A stretch of 64,000 nucleotides of DNA from Isoetes taiwanensis (GCA_021234155.1 JAJEKV010000002.1:14421428-14485427), one strand, 5' to 3'; counted from the first letter of the stretch, positions 45,311 through 57,346 are shown. Numbers and translations: made by a program. The notes: a model not told the origin generated them from the letters alone.

Positions 45311-46734
45311 TATAGCATAATAACAGGGGGTTTCTTTGTGTTTTTGTACGCTTTTCACTAAGGTTTTCCTATGATTTCGTGATGTATTCAAATGGATGTA
45401 CTAATGCGTACATCTAGAGTGCACCATTTCTGAGCCATTGATTTTAGCCTTTTTTTTCCAATGGTCAACAACCAATGGTTCACAACAAAAGCCCTTTTTT
45501 TGTGTGTGTGGTGCATAATGGGCACATGAAGGGCTTGAAGGGCGCATGTAGTGCAGTTCCCCCGCCGGTAACACATTTCTTATCATAACTTTTGATCCAG
45601 AGCTCTGTTTGAGATGATTTTTATTGCGTTGGAAAGCTCTCTCCGAGACAGCAAATTATATATGTATGATATGGATATGTTTGGTTAAGTTATCTATGCT
45701 AAAACAGCAATTTTTCGGCCGGGTTTGGTAGGCTTTCACATCCTACCAGCTGATTAATACAGGATTGCGCTATTGGATATTGTTTTATGGCTCATTCCGA
45801 ATGAAGCTTGCAAAAAATTTGAGGCAGTTATTAAGCAAATTCCAAGGCTTCTAGATCCTTGTGCTAACAAGCAGTGTGTGTGGTGCATAATGGGCACATG
45901 AAGGGCTTGAAGGGCGCATGTAGTGCAGTTTCCCCGTCGGCAACACATTTCTTATCATAACTTTTGATCCAGAGCTCTATTTGAGATGTTTTTTATTGCG
46001 TTGGAAAGCTCTCTCCGAGATCTTTTTTATACTGTCTGATATGGATATGTTTGATTAAGTTATCTATGCTAAAACAGCAATTTTTCGGCCGGGTTTGGTA
46101 GGCTTTCACATCCTACCAGTTGATTAATACAGGATTGCGCTATTGGATATTGTTTTATGGCTCATTCCGAATGAAGCTTGCAAAAAATTACCATGCATTT
46201 TAGATTTTGAGGCAGTTATTAAGCAAATTCCAAGGCTTCTAGATCCTTGTGCTAACAAGCAGAAAAGTTTTCCACTTTGGTTTCTCACCACAAGAATCCA
46301 TGGAGGCCAAAGGCTGCTGTTAAATTCCAGTTGAAAAATGTTTGTGTATGGGTGTTGCAAACTTTATGATGGGATCAATCTGCTCTATCTTTATGGTAAC
46401 TTTTACTTATGTTCTATTTGTTTTATTGTGATGAAATTCAAAAGCTACAGGTGATGGAAAGCCTCAAATGAATTCTAGTTTTTTTCTGGTTTGAATTCTA
46501 AAATTTTTGTCACACCTGGGAGGGAGGGGGGGCGAAGGGGCCAAATTTTTTTTTTTTGCAACACAAACCATTAACATCCAACATATAAAAATTAAATCCC
46601 CCAACACATAATAACCAACACATAACAACCATTGACATTAACAACCAACACATAACTACCATTGACACTAATTAACACAACCATTGGGTCCAACACATTT
46701 AAATTAAAATCCCCCTTAAACTCCCTTTGGTTTG
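45311..46734 (+). mobile_element. Second copy of the gene-fragment element, left part
   Basis: TATAGCATAATAACAGGGGG and the next 110 bp resemble 28451-28570 (shared TTGTACGCTTTT/TTATACGCTTTT, ATGATTTC, GTACATCTAGAGTGCACCA). 46520-46734 resembles 30965-31070 (GGGGCCAAA, AACACAAACCATTA, CCCCCTTAAA, CCCTTTGGTTTG). The middle differs from the first copy and contains a tandem duplication. The large MULE interrupts it at 46734/46735; the remainder continues at 58835. Confidence 0.6.
45503..46262. repeat. Tandem duplication, period about 370 bp
   Basis: TGTGTGTGGTGCATAATGGG through GGAAAGCTCTCTCCGAGA, TTTTTCGGCCGGGTTTGGTA and CTTGTGCTAACAAGCAG occurs at about 45503-45873 and 45874-46262. The second copy has an extra 17 bp (ACCATGCATTTTAGATT at about 46190) and small differences. 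No gene recognised. Confidence 0.85.
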
Positions 46735-46738
46735 CCTG

Positions 46739-46862
46739 AAAATATTTTTACCCCGGTTATCGTGATTCCTTCGCAAAATATTCTTTCCCGCAGAATCACG
46801 AGGCCGGCCCAACGGGCTCCGTTCTGGAGACCTCGTTTCCGTACACTGACAAGGTCACGTGC
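46739..46862 (+). repeat. MULE left terminal inverted repeat
   Basis: Pairs with 58705-58831. The outer 70 bp match with few changes; inner parts match with small gaps. Confidence 0.8.
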
Positions 46863-47360
46863 GCCTACTGATGCATCCCAGCCGTCGGTCAGCCGGGTCA
46901 ATCCTGGTCGTCTGTTTCGAAACCTTCCAGCGGAATCACGACGGAAAGAACCCGTCGGATAGAATCACTACTGTTATATTCCACTAGAAGGAATCACAAC
47001 CGTAGGATACCGCACCGCAGAATCACGGAATTCTGAATCCACTCGAAGGAATCATCTTTAGACGATTCTGCCAGATGGAATCACATTCTGTGGTATTCAA
47101 CGTGGCGGAATCACCACAGAGAGATTCCGGCGGACAGAATCACAGTCTTCTGATTCCCCATTCGACAGAATCACCGAATTTTGATACCCCTCCGCGGAAT
47201 CACCGAATTTTGATTCCACTCGACGGAATCACGTTAACGCGATTCTGCCAGATGGAATCACATTCTGTGTTATTCAACGTGGCGGAATCACATTCTGTGT
47301 TATTCAACGGGACGGAATCACAGTTTTTTGATACCCATCCGATGGAATCACCTTAACAGG
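46760..47360. repeat. Subterminal GGAATCAC/GTGATTCC array, left
   Basis: About 20 copies of (G/A)GAATCAC at intervals near 25-35 bp, often with TGATTCC or a degenerate TGATACC or CGATTC between them. It mirrors the array at the right end. Confidence 0.85.
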
Positions 47361-47740
47361 GCGACGCATCCTGACCGCTAGATTTGTCGTGGATATTTTG
47401 GCTATTTTAATAATGTCCTAGGATAATTATTATTATTAAGTAGATTTTATTAAGGGTTTTGAATTCTGGCGACTCATAATTAGGGTCGTACAGCGTACCC
47501 TGACAATGTCATGATTGAAGCCGGCTCCGCGTATCAGCGTCGTCCACGTCAAGCCTATCTGGAACTGCACCCATCCGAAGGAATCACACATCGCGCGCCA
47601 AAATTTCCCTTTCTCTCTTTCTGAACATTCGTTTTCTCACAGGTTCGTTCCGACGGCCCGTTCTTCCCGGCGCCCCCTTTTCTGCTGGCGTCTGTTCTTG
47701 TCTTTGTTCTTGTCTTTTTGCTGCTTCAACCCCTTTCCAG

Positions 47741-50148
47741 ATGGCGCAGAGTCTTGAAACCTCGCTGGGCGAGAACTTCCAGGTTGAATCCGATGCAAAT
47801 TCTGCTTTTGTGTTCCCTGTGAACAATCCATTGCAAGAAGAAGCTCTTGATTCGGAGGTGGACTCCCCTCCCGGTAAGGCTTTTGCAGGTGAGGATTTTG
47901 GGACAGATGTAGGCGCAGGTGTGGAGCCGCAACCGGATTCTGTTTGTGCTAAGCTTATTGCTGAAGCTTCTCGTAGGTTCCCAAATATTTGGGGGGTTGC
48001 AGATGCCCCTGATATTTCTGTTCCAGTGCCTCCGGAACCCAAATTTGAGGAAGTTGATTGCAAAGATGCAGAAGCCAGCATAGAGTGCGAAATTGATTTA
48101 TGCACTGATGCCGTGGAAAACCCTCCCTGGGAGAATCTCAGAAACATGGCAGAAGTTCCCAACTGGAAATTCGATGCGGGTGATGGTCGGTGGTACTGCC
48201 AATTCAACAACTGCGACCGAAGTTACTCCAAGAAGTGGGATTTGGAAATCCACAGGTTAGCCAAGCATAACATGACCGGAGATTACAACCTGCCAGCAGC
48301 AAATCGGGGAAGGAAACCCAATGCCCCTGAGTCAGCCAAGAAGAAGAGGGATTTTGAATTGGTGAGGCTGCAGCGGAGTGCAGACAAGGATTACCTGTGG
48401 CAACACAACCTGAGACGGATTTTGGCAAGGGCCAGGCGCAGGGCTGAAGCTATGGCAGAGGAGCAAATAGAGCATGGGATTCTGAAACCGGCAAACAAGG
48501 CTGCTTGGGTCATTCAGCAGGTGGAGATAAGGCGGATGGTGGAGGAGAGTTTGGAGGATCAGAAGAGGGCAGCAATAAGAAATAACATTGCTAAAAGATT
48601 CAATGTTACTGTTGAGGAGTTGAGGGCCGACATATCTTACGCTAGAGAGCAGGAACAGGTCGACCGAGATGATTTCAGTTTGGAAGCTGCACAAGCAGAA
48701 GGGGAATTTGCATCCCCCCCTCCCAACAAAGCATGCAAGCTCCCGGTCAGGAGTCTTCCGAAAACACCGAGGAAAAAGAGGGGTGCAAATAAAACAGAGG
48801 ATTGCATAGCTCCTAATCACATTGTTTTTGAGACGTCCAGCTATATTCAAGGTCTGCGCGATGCTATTCAAACAGCCGGTCTTCCGAATCCCTCTGCTAC
48901 GTCGGAAGAGGAAGGGACAATTATTGAGATTCCCATGATGCATAGACTGGAGGCCACATTTTTTTATTCTGTTTTTGCTTACCAATCAGGCCTTGTTTCC
49001 AGGAATTGGACCTGTAATTTTACATTCAAGTATCCACTGACAATCTGCAGCACAGCAATTCGGGTAGGGAAGAAATCGGCTGCATCTGAATTTCGGATCT
49101 ATGCCAATTTTGCCCAGGATTTCATGACAGTGCCCGGTGTTTTAGACGATGTGGACTGCAGAATCAACGAGGAATGCGTTGGTGCCTATCTTCTGTGAGT
49201 TCAAGGTTGATTTTTTTTTTGGTTTCACAATATCATTCACTGACTGTAGAATGCCCTTCACAGAGCCTTAATACATGCCATCCCCCAGAACAAGAGGTCC
49301 CAGCATGTTTTCATCCATCCCGCGGCCTTCGGCCTGTTCTTGCAAAACTCTTTGGAGGGTCAGTCAGGTGCATATGAAATTTTCGGTAATCTAATCCCAC
49401 CCAAACCTTTTAGCAGGCAGAATTGGCGGATGCAAAATGTCAGTTTCTACTACTTCCCAGTAATGAGCAGGTATACAATTCGATTTCGAATTCATAGGTA
49501 GCCAATTCGATTTCATAAAATTGTTTTGCAACAACCATTGGAGCCTGTTTATTTTGGTATCCAACGAAGAGGCAAGCCGGAGGCTTCAAACCCCATGCCC
49601 GGTGGTGCTGCATCTAGATTCAATGGCGCCCATGCACTCGAACTTAAGATCTTTCGGGACTATGTAAGATGAATTTTACACTCTTCATATCGAATTTGCC
49701 TTCCCTGATCCAAATGTTTGCGCTCAGCTTCATAACAGACATTATGAAGAGATGGAATTTTGAATCCCTGAGACTGCACAATGCCCCCTGTGTCCCCTTG
49801 AATGTCCCCCAGCAGGAGAACACCCAGGATTGTGGGATATACACAATTTGTTTTGTGAAGAGGTTCTTGCTGGACATTTGCAGCTCGAAAGATCATTCTG
49901 TGAGTGTTATGTGTGCAATTTTTACCTAATTTCGTGATGTTTCATTCTAAATCGCCTGCCTGCAGGTCATTGACACGTCCAAATGGTTTGGGCGGAGGGA
50001 AATCGACATGACAAGGTCGACATTTGCAGTGATGCTACAAAAGTTATTTAACTGCGTTCAGCAAAGGAAAAGCACATTTCATCTGCCCCAGGGAGATGGG
50101 ACTGAGGAGGGTGGCTTGGTCACCCGTCTGAGGAGAAATGGCCCCTGA
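47741..50148 (+). CDS. C2H2 zinc finger fused to Ulp1/C48 SUMO-protease-like domain (MULE-borne)
   Basis: Proposed exons: 47741-49194, 49250 to about 49358, 49421-49470, 49532-49663, 49728-49899, 49966-50148. Exon 1 has an acidic N-terminus, a C2H2 finger WYCQFNNCDRSYSKKWDLEI with HRLAKH (C-x4-C-x12-H-x4-H, about residues 154-178), a basic helical stretch, and the start of the protease fold RINEECVGAYLL. Catalytic residues follow: His in NHWSLFILVS, Asp in VVLHLDSM, Cys in NTQDCGIYTICFVKRF. The last exon gives VIDTSKWFGRREIDM and ends at TGA 50148. Lesions: exon 2 (ALHRALIHAIPQNKRSQHVF) is in the wrong phase relative to exon 1, and the acceptor before NHW reads GCAA, so this copy may be inactive. 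Ulp1-like proteases deconjugate SUMO; their role in MULEs is unclear. Confidence 0.78.
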
Positions 50149-50898
50149 TTTCAAACTTGCTATTGAACAGAAAACAAGAATTCCCATCTTTGCTGAATTC
50201 GAATGTATATGAGTTCCAATTGCTGAATTCCCACTCTGTATGATGTTCTGATGAACATTTTTGAATTCGAATTTGAAAGATTTTCGAGCGGGAAATTATT
50301 TGAATTTGAATTTGAATTATATGCTCCTTAATATTCCGTGGAATCACACGCGGGTGATTCAATGATGTAGAATCACACGCTTGTGATTCAAATCCGTGGA
50401 ATCACAAGTCCGTGATTCAATTCCTTGGAATCACACGTCCGTGATTCAATTCCGTGGAATCACACGGACGTGATTCAATTCCGTGGAATCACACGTCCGT
50501 GATTCCATTCCGTGGAATCACACGTACGCGAGTCGTCGACGTGAAAAGACGTACGTAATCATTGCGAAACCGCAGGCATCTATTGTCGTCACTGCTTGGA
50601 TTCGTGCGAAACTGAACTGACGGGACATTCACGAATGCATGGGTGCCACGTTGGCACCTGCAGTGACAGCGAATTTAGCAATTCTGGGTGATTCCGCCGG
50701 GCGGAATTTCGTAGAGCCTTGACGCTCAAGCTTCTGGCGCTTTGAATTCAATGATAGCTTTAGGTTTTGGTTCCGGTTCCGAGCTGCAGTTCCGGCGCTT
50801 TGATCCGATTGTAAGGCGCCAGCTGCTAGCGATACTTCCGGGAGCTGCTACTTTGCTGTGATTCGGTAAGGAATTTCTTGGCCTGCTCTTCGCCAGGT
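50149..50898. repeat. Internal GTGATTC array and promoter region of ORFX copy 1
   Basis: 50335-50530 holds seven regularly spaced units (period about 28 bp) of the form GTGGAATCACACG(T/C)(C/A)CGTGATTC. The stretch to 50898 contains no ORF of note and would be the promoter of the following gene. Confidence 0.8.
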
Positions 50899-51501
50899 AT
50901 GGCGGACTGTCCCCCGATTGCTATAGTGGACGAGTTTCTCGTGATTGACCTCCGTTTCTTGGAGGATTTCCAGAACTACAGGCTCGAGAGCCTGCAGGAT
51001 CGTCTACGAAGTCGCGCGCTGGAAGAGGTGCCCCCGCTTTTCGTCGCCATACCGAGGGTAGAGGGCTGCGAATGCATCAGAGTACCTCTGAGGACCTCCA
51101 ATGGTTCGAGAATCCGAGTTAAAGTATCTAGGGGGTCAATGGTTCGAGAATCCGAGTTAAAGTATCTAGGGGGTCCAGAATTCCTGGTCACGAAACGTTA
51201 GACGACGAATGGGCCAAGAATTTGTTTGCCTTTCTTCATGCTACTCGAAAGCCTACTGCATGCGGATGTTCAGGTCGATCGAGGCCTTTCAAGGACGAGG
51301 TTGAGTTTGATGAACTAGAAGATGAGGACTTCGTGTTTCCCTGCTGCAAAGACCCAATAACTGGTCGAACTAACAGGTCCGGCGCCAAGGTATGCCACCT
51401 GCGCCTCTTACTTCATGCTATTTTTTATTTTCACTAGATGTAACTGAGTGCATGCCATGCAGAGGAAGCGTACCAATGCTTCCACTGACTGTCCCCACTG
51501 A
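50899..51501 (+). pseudogene. ORFX copy 1, broken by a 38-bp tandem duplication
   Basis: Exon 1 50899-51389 (donor AAG/GTATGC), exon 2 51463-51501 (acceptor GCATGCCATGCAG; RKRTNASTDCPH-stop). It starts MADCPPIAIVDEFLVIDL and shares LESLQDRLRSRAL, EVPP, AIP and GC(E)C-R(V)P with copy 2. The 38-bp segment at 51101-51138 is repeated at 51139-51176 and shifts the frame; after it the expected frame resumes with GHETLDDEWAKNLFAF, a Cys pair, an acidic block FDELEDEDFVFPCC and KDPITGRTNRSG. The protein is not recognised. A small, acidic-middle, basic-tail protein could be a DNA-binding accessory (inference). Confidence 0.7.
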
Positions 51502-51539
51502 CTAGCTGCCGAGATTGAATGAAGCAGACACCGTTTTTT

Positions 51540-51605
51540 TTTGGGCTGTGACCATGAAGGGGTTCCTTGTTTTTTTTTGGGCTGTGACCATGAAGGGCTT
51601 CCTTG
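51540..51605. repeat. Short tandem duplication (about 44 bp)
   Basis: TTTTTTTTGGGCTGTGACCA with TGAAGGG(G/C)TTCCTTG occurs twice just downstream of ORFX copy 1, differing at one base. Confidence 0.8.
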
Positions 51606-51779
51606 TTTTTTGTTGTGTGACGGTTATTTATAAATATGAACCGAGCTGTTCAATCTGCAAGTCTTAGTGCGTCCATTATCATGCATTCAAGTATCTCATT
51701 CCATGCATGCATTTCAATTGTATTTGCTTCTATGTTTCTGGTTGTGATTCCAAACGAGGGGTTCTTGTGATTCCACGGG

Positions 51780-52475
51780 ATGGTGTATACTCACTGTATT
51801 TACAGTGTATTTCTACATTGTGTAATTACAGAAAGCAATTACACATGTGAATTTTGAATTTATCCATGGAGTATAAACGTGTATAACAAGTGAGTATTTG
51901 TACTTGAAGTATTATACATACAGTATTGTCTACATGCTTGCAGTAATTCTATAAAGAGTACTTATATATTGTGTATTTATACACAGAGTATTTATACTTA
52001 TAGTATTTTGTACACATGGTATTTATACACATAGTACTTCTACATAGAGTACTCATACATTGACTATTTGTATTTATACGTTGTGTATTTATACACAGAG
52101 TATTTATACTTATAGTATTTTGTACACATGGTATTTATACACATACATAGAGTACTCATACATTGACTATTTGTATTTATACGTTGTGTATTTATACACA
52201 GAGTATTTATACTTATAGTATTTTGTACACATGGTATTTATACACATAGTACTTCTACATAGAGTACTCATACATTGACTATTTGTATTTATACGTTGTG
52301 TATTTGTACACAGAGTATTTATACTTATAGTATTTTGTACACACGGTATTCATACACATAGTACTTCTACATAGACTTCCTATATATTGACACATGGTAT
52401 TTATACATTGTGTATTTGTACACAAAGTATCTATACATATAGTTTTCTGTACATTGAGTACATAGTTTTCTGTAC
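51780..52475. repeat. Minisatellite block 1 (TACACAGAGTATTTATAC type)
   Basis: Repeated words GTATTTATAC, ACATAGAGTA and TTGTACACATGGTATT. Within it a longer unit of about 120 bp (GTATTTATACACAGAG ... CATTGACTATTTGTATTTAT) is itself repeated three times (51970-52330). It begins with ATTACACATGTGAATTTTGA, which is repeated at the start of block 2. Confidence 0.8.
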
Positions 52476-52711
52476 ATTGAGAAACCAAGCTATTTGTGCA
52501 AAACACATCAAATTACAGTATGTAAATTGACAATATGCATAGCAAAAATAGTTTGTATGCATGGACAAGTTGCCTGTGCTTGCAATTTGAAGCTAACTGG
52601 AGAGATTGAACATCAAGTAACTTAGATTTGTATTCTCAAAACAAGGCGGATGCACAGAAAGGTGTGTGGACAGAAAAAAAAGGACGCTCCTCCTCCATTA
52701 ATCATCGCAGG

Positions 52712-53272
52712 CTATGCACTGTAACTGGGTCGGGCTCGCTTTTTCTGCGTAGTTCATGCAGTGAGTTAGCTGCCCCAAAAAAAAAAAAAGATGAAACTTC
52801 AAACGAATAGCAGCGAAAGAAGTCACACCTTGTTGGTAGACCAGTTAACCCTCTCAGAACTTGGGTCCTTGGAGCAGGCAACCGGGAACTCAAAATCACT
52901 GTCATCTGGCTCATCCTTGCACTCCTCCTTCACTCGCTTTGAACCAGCAGAATCTTTGCAGCCACATTTTCCAGAAAACTCCTTCGGCGCTTCCGGTTCG
53001 TTAATGTAGGCAAACAGATTCCTTGCCCACTCCTGGTCAAGCGTCTCGTGCCCGGGGATGCGTGAAACATTGGAAACCTTCACAGGAATCCTGACGCGCT
53101 CACAACCATTTCCAGAAGGTATGGCGATAGAAATTGGCGGCACCTCCACCAGTGCACGACTCCGGAGACGGTCCTGCAAACTCTCAAGCCCGCAATCCTT
53201 GAGCGCTTCCAGAAAACCGAGGTCCACCACGAGGGTTCCGTCGAGTATGGCTATTGGGGGGCATTCCGCCAT
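52712..53272 (-). CDS. ORFX copy 2, intact unknown protein (158 aa, 2 exons)
   Basis: Exon 1 53272-52829 (ATG 53272, donor AACAAG/GTGTGA), exon 2 52744-52712 (acceptor CTACGCAG, KKRARPSYSA-stop). Protein: MAECPPIAILDGTLVVDLGF, LESLQDRLRSRAL, EVPPISIAIPSGNGC, then PGHETLDQEWARNLFAY, CGCK, an acidic stretch CKDEPDDSDFEFPV, and a basic tail like a nuclear localisation signal. No known family is recognised. It is convergent with copy 1 and lies just inside a GTGATTC array, as copy 1 does, so gene plus array look like one duplicated and inverted cassette. An accessory function in transposition, comparable in position to mudrB of MuDR, is conceivable but unsupported by sequence. Confidence 0.7.
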
Positions 53273-53374
53273 GGCTGACAGAGACGAAGATCGAAGCGCC
53301 TCAGAGTAGCGTCTTCCAGGGAATTCTGAGTGAATGCGAAGAGACTGGTGCTGTTCCGACGGTCAGGGGTTGAT

Positions 53375-53575
53375 TCTGTGCCGTGGAATCACCCCTTGTG
53401 ATTCTGTGTGGCGAAATCACCACCCGTTGCATGCGTCAGTTAGCCGTCCGACAGAATGGCAGGGATTTGACGTGAAGAGGCATTATAGCCTGCGGCATGC
53501 AATGATGACGGAAGGGATTCCACGGCACGGAATTACCATTTTGTGATTCCACCGGATAGATGACGACTTCATAGA
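53375..53575. repeat. Internal GGAATCAC/GTGATTC array next to ORFX copy 2
   Basis: Several loosely spaced units: CGTGGAATCACCCCTTGTGATTC, GGCGAAATCACC, GGAAGGGATTCCACGGCACGG, TTGTGATTCCACCGG. Sits upstream of the ORFX copy 2 start at 53272. Confidence 0.7.
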
Positions 53576-53626
53576 TATCTTTCCACCATTGGGCAGACAA
53601 ATAGTTCTCTACTTTTTAATGGAATT

Positions 53627-54475
53627 TGGCATTTACACATGTGAATTTCGAATTTATCCATGGAGTATAAACGTAATATACATGGGAGTATTTGTACTTT
53701 ATGCATTATACATAGAGTATTGTCTACATGCTTGGAGTACTTCTACATAGAGTACTTATACATAGATTATTTGTACTTATAAGTATTCATACATGGTATT
53801 TACGACACACGGTATTTGTACATGGAGTACTTATACATAGAGTATTTATACATGGAGTATTTGTACATAGAGTGTTTGTACATAGACTATTTATACATAG
53901 AGTATTTATACATAGAGTATTTCTACGTAGAGTATTTGTACATAGAGTACTTATACATAGAGTATTTATACATAGAGTATTTCTACATAGAGTGTTTGTA
54001 CATAGAGTATTTGTACATGGAGTACTTATACATAGAGTATTTATACATGGAGTATTTGTACATAGAGTGTTTGTACATAGACTATCTATACATAGAGTAT
54101 TTATACATAGAGTATTTCTACATAGAGTATTTGTACATAGAGTACTTATATATAGAGTATTTCTACATAGAGTATTTGTACATAGAGTATTTCTACATAG
54201 ATTATTTGTACATAGAGTACTTATACATAGAGTATTTCTACATAGAGTATTTGTACATAGAGTGCTTATACATAGAGTATTTATACATAGAGTGTTTGTA
54301 CATAGAGTGTTTGTACATAGAGTATTTATACATAGAGTATTTGTACATAGAGTACCATTGATTCTAATACATTCAACATTCTACATAGTATACTTATACA
54401 CAGAGTATTTATACACATGGTATTTATACACATAGTATCTATACATAGAGTACGAGTACACAGAGTATTTAAACA
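53627..54475. repeat. Minisatellite block 2, 15-bp unit TACATAGAGTATTTR
   Basis: About 40 head-to-tail units of 15 bp from about 53815 to 54360, with variants at unit positions 1-3 and 14-15. Preceded by TTACACATGTGAATTTCGAA and TTATCCATGGAGTATAAACG as in block 1, so blocks 1 and 2 are direct duplicates. The multiple-of-three period keeps reading frames open artificially. Confidence 0.92.
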
Positions 54476-54560
54476 CTCATGATATTACAAACCATCTAAG
54501 CAAAACTCATGATATTACAAACCATGGTATTTGTGCAAAACTCATGACATTACAAACCAT

Positions 54561-57346
54561 CTAAGCAAGGCTCTCCATTTCAACTTCCTTCCAACTCCGT
54601 TTTTTTTCTTTTGGGCCCCTCTTCCCTATTTCCAAGAGTGGCTTGACCCTTGCAAGGCTCGTTCCATATGCCTTCTCTTCCTCCAGCACTGACAAAGACG
54701 ATATAGTTGTGTCATAGGCCTCTTCGTCCATCCTCTCAAGCCTGGTGTCAACTTGTCTCATCATCACCTCTGTGGCTAGGAGGAGGCTGGGATCCTTGGA
54801 GGCCCGCCCCATAACCCTAGCAACACACGATTGTAGTGAGGCCCTAGCTTCCTCTACGGTCAACCCAACTTTCTTCATAGGGAGAATGTCATCCTCTAGA
54901 CTAACTATCTCTTCGGGTGAATCTCGAGGGGTGACCCCAGGTGTACATGGGCGCAAGTGCTCCATGCCACCATAGCATTTCCATAATTGGAACCTAGAAC
55001 CTTCAAGATGTCCTGCTCTCTGTAACTGTCCATTAGTTGGATAACCTTAACTTGGTGTTTGCAAAGGTTACCTTTGGCACCCCATGGGCAATCACAACTC
55101 GCCCAATTCCTATGTGCCCCACTCACAAAGTACGGTTGGCGGTTGAGATCAAGAGTTTGGACATATGCCTCCCCTCCTTCAAGGTCTACAAAGGTGACTG
55201 CATCATCCAGAATGCGCCTCGCCCCTCGAATAGCCGACTCTATAATTTTCTCTTGTGATGTGTTTATGACAAAACCAGCCTCTTTCATCCCCCTGTGTGC
55301 TTGTAAATGAAACAACGTGGAGTGTAAGTGCCACGTAAATATACAAAATACGTTCTCTTTTGCAAATTACCTTGGGTATGTCGTGTGTGTCTCAACTTCA
55401 TGGACAAGCATGTGTAGTAGCCAATCCATCCTCCTGCCCTTTAGTTGTGATTTGGAGACCCCCAGGCGCATCTTTAGTGTCTTGTGCCAACCCTCTATTG
55501 CAGCATTGGTTTCTTGGTTTGAATGGGGGAAGATTCTAGTGGCCAACACCCATTCACATATATTGCGAGTCCACTCTCGACTCATGTAGGAGGCCAATTT
55601 CGGATACTGAGGATACTTTCCTTTCAGGATTTCCAACTTTCTCAAAGCTTCTTCTTTAACAGCCTCATTGTAATCCTCTCCATAGTCATTGTTACCTGGG
55701 GGACACTTGATTCCATACATGATCTCACCCAATTCCTTAAACATTTGGTTCCTTATCTCCTTGTTCTTCACGTTCTTGACTAACCACTTCAACCAGTCTC
55801 TTCTCACATGCCAAATGCAAAGGTTCAAGCGTACGCTAGGGTAAACCTGAAGTGTAGAGGGATGCCACATGCTCAAGATGGTGTGCAAAATGAACCACTG
55901 AAAATTGCTCGTAGTGGAAACATTGTTACCTTTTTAATTGCATGTATTTCGGCATCACAAGAATCGGTGATAAAGCATGAGGGCTTCCAGGTTGAGTCAT
56001 GGCGTTCAACCCACACTTTCATGGCTTCTAGCCATCTTGCTATTGCATATTTCTTCTGGGAGTTCGTGATAATCCAAGCCAAAGGCATCCCATTGAAGTA
56101 GTCATCGAATCCAATGTTAGTGAAGAGGTAGTACCTTTAATGTAAAATAGCAACACAACTTAACAATGTTAGCAAGGAAGCAACTTAACAATGTTGACAA
56201 CTTAACAATGTTAGCAAGAGGAGCAACCCTACCTCATCCCGTTTGTCTTGTACGTGGAGTCAAGACACAATGCCCTATCCTTTCCAAATTTCAACAAGGC
56301 TGCTCTTTGGGTGGGAGTCATAACCCCCAATTGGAAGATGTCACCTTGCTCATAGTGGAAAACACTGTCAAGGTGTTGTTGAACCCACATATGAGTGCTT
56401 GTAGCTTCATCTTCATGCAACTTCCAAATATTTCTACTTACTTCCTTTTCAATGTTGTAGATTTCATGCATCTTTAACATGTCATCTCTCGAAAGCCCCT
56501 CCAAACCAAGTAGTTCCTTCTTCAAGCTCACTCTTTCTTGGTGGATATTCATCACCATTCTAGGTGCAATGTAATGCAATAGCTTTTGTTTGATCCATTC
56601 TCTCTTTTCATCCGTGAGCCAGGACGCCAGCCTATACCTCAACCCTTTCTCAACAGCTAGAGCTTTACCGTGGCAAATTTGACCTTCCTGGTTCACATGA
56701 TCCCATTTGTGGTAGGTAATTTGAGTGGTTTCCGGAAGAAGGTAGAGCTGTCTCAAAGTGAAATGACATTGGCATCCCCTTCGAACACTCTCCCCCCTTT
56801 GAACCCTCCTCCTCCTTTGCTCTGGAGGAGGAGGTCGATCTTCCACAACATGGGTGTTCCCAGAATTGTCTTGGGGCCCAAAACTACACCAGTACCTGCT
56901 TTCCAGCCAGCATTGAGGATGAATCAACCATGCTTTAATTTCCATGTGTAATGTAGAAAACTAAAGAACTGCATACCTTTTCAGAGAAAGATATGTCCGG
57001 ATGCCTGGTTTTAATAGCCCCTTATTCATTTGAGAGCTTCTTATATAGAAGTTGCAGGGTGCATCCCCATTTTTTTGCTCCCCAGCAATGAAATCCGGAA
57101 CTCGTGACGTGGGAATATAGAAAACCCACACCAATTGAGTGCCTCCTTCATCCAGATCAGGACCCTGGTGCTCTAGAACCATCCAGGGCAGCCGACTATG
57201 GTCAAAATGCCCTCTGCAGGGTCTGTTTGCCAAATCTCTGCTTGCACCTGCCACAGGAAACGTAATTAGAGTTTAGCCACAACAAAGAGATGGAACTGGA
57301 AAGTGTTCCAGGCACTGGCCTCCTCGATCTTCTCCTCGAGGTCCAT
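54561..57346 (-). CDS. MULE transposase (MURA-like) with SWIM zinc finger
   Basis: Minus-strand exons: ATG 57346 (MDLEEKIEEASAWNTFQ), 57244-56977 (uncertain frame), about 56960-56233, 56134-55930, 55897-55371, 55292-54561. Blocks in order: CQCHFTLRQLYLLPETTQ, then the DDE core with D in ALCLDSTYKTNGM, NIGFDDYFNGMPLAWIITNS, second D in SCFITDSCDAEIHAIKK, the C/H block LNLCIWHVRRDWLKWL, and E in NQETNAAIEGWHKTLKMRLG. The SWIM finger CDCPWGAKGNLCKH follows. Clean GT/AG joins connect the four core exons. A frame change near 54965 and uncertain joins around 56960 may mark damage. Catalyses cut-and-paste transposition; SWIM and N-terminal parts bind DNA. Confidence 0.85.

Noticed and set aside
47584-48210. 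208-codon minus-strand frame, and 217 codons at 48332-48985
   Set aside because: Shadows of the zinc finger-Ulp1 exon; Ser/Pro/Leu-rich antisense composition.
53728-54435. Open frame of 235 codons (repeating HRVF-type) and a second of 181 codons in another frame
   Set aside because: Both arise from the 15-bp minisatellite, whose period is a multiple of three; no non-repeat protein sequence and no gene signals.
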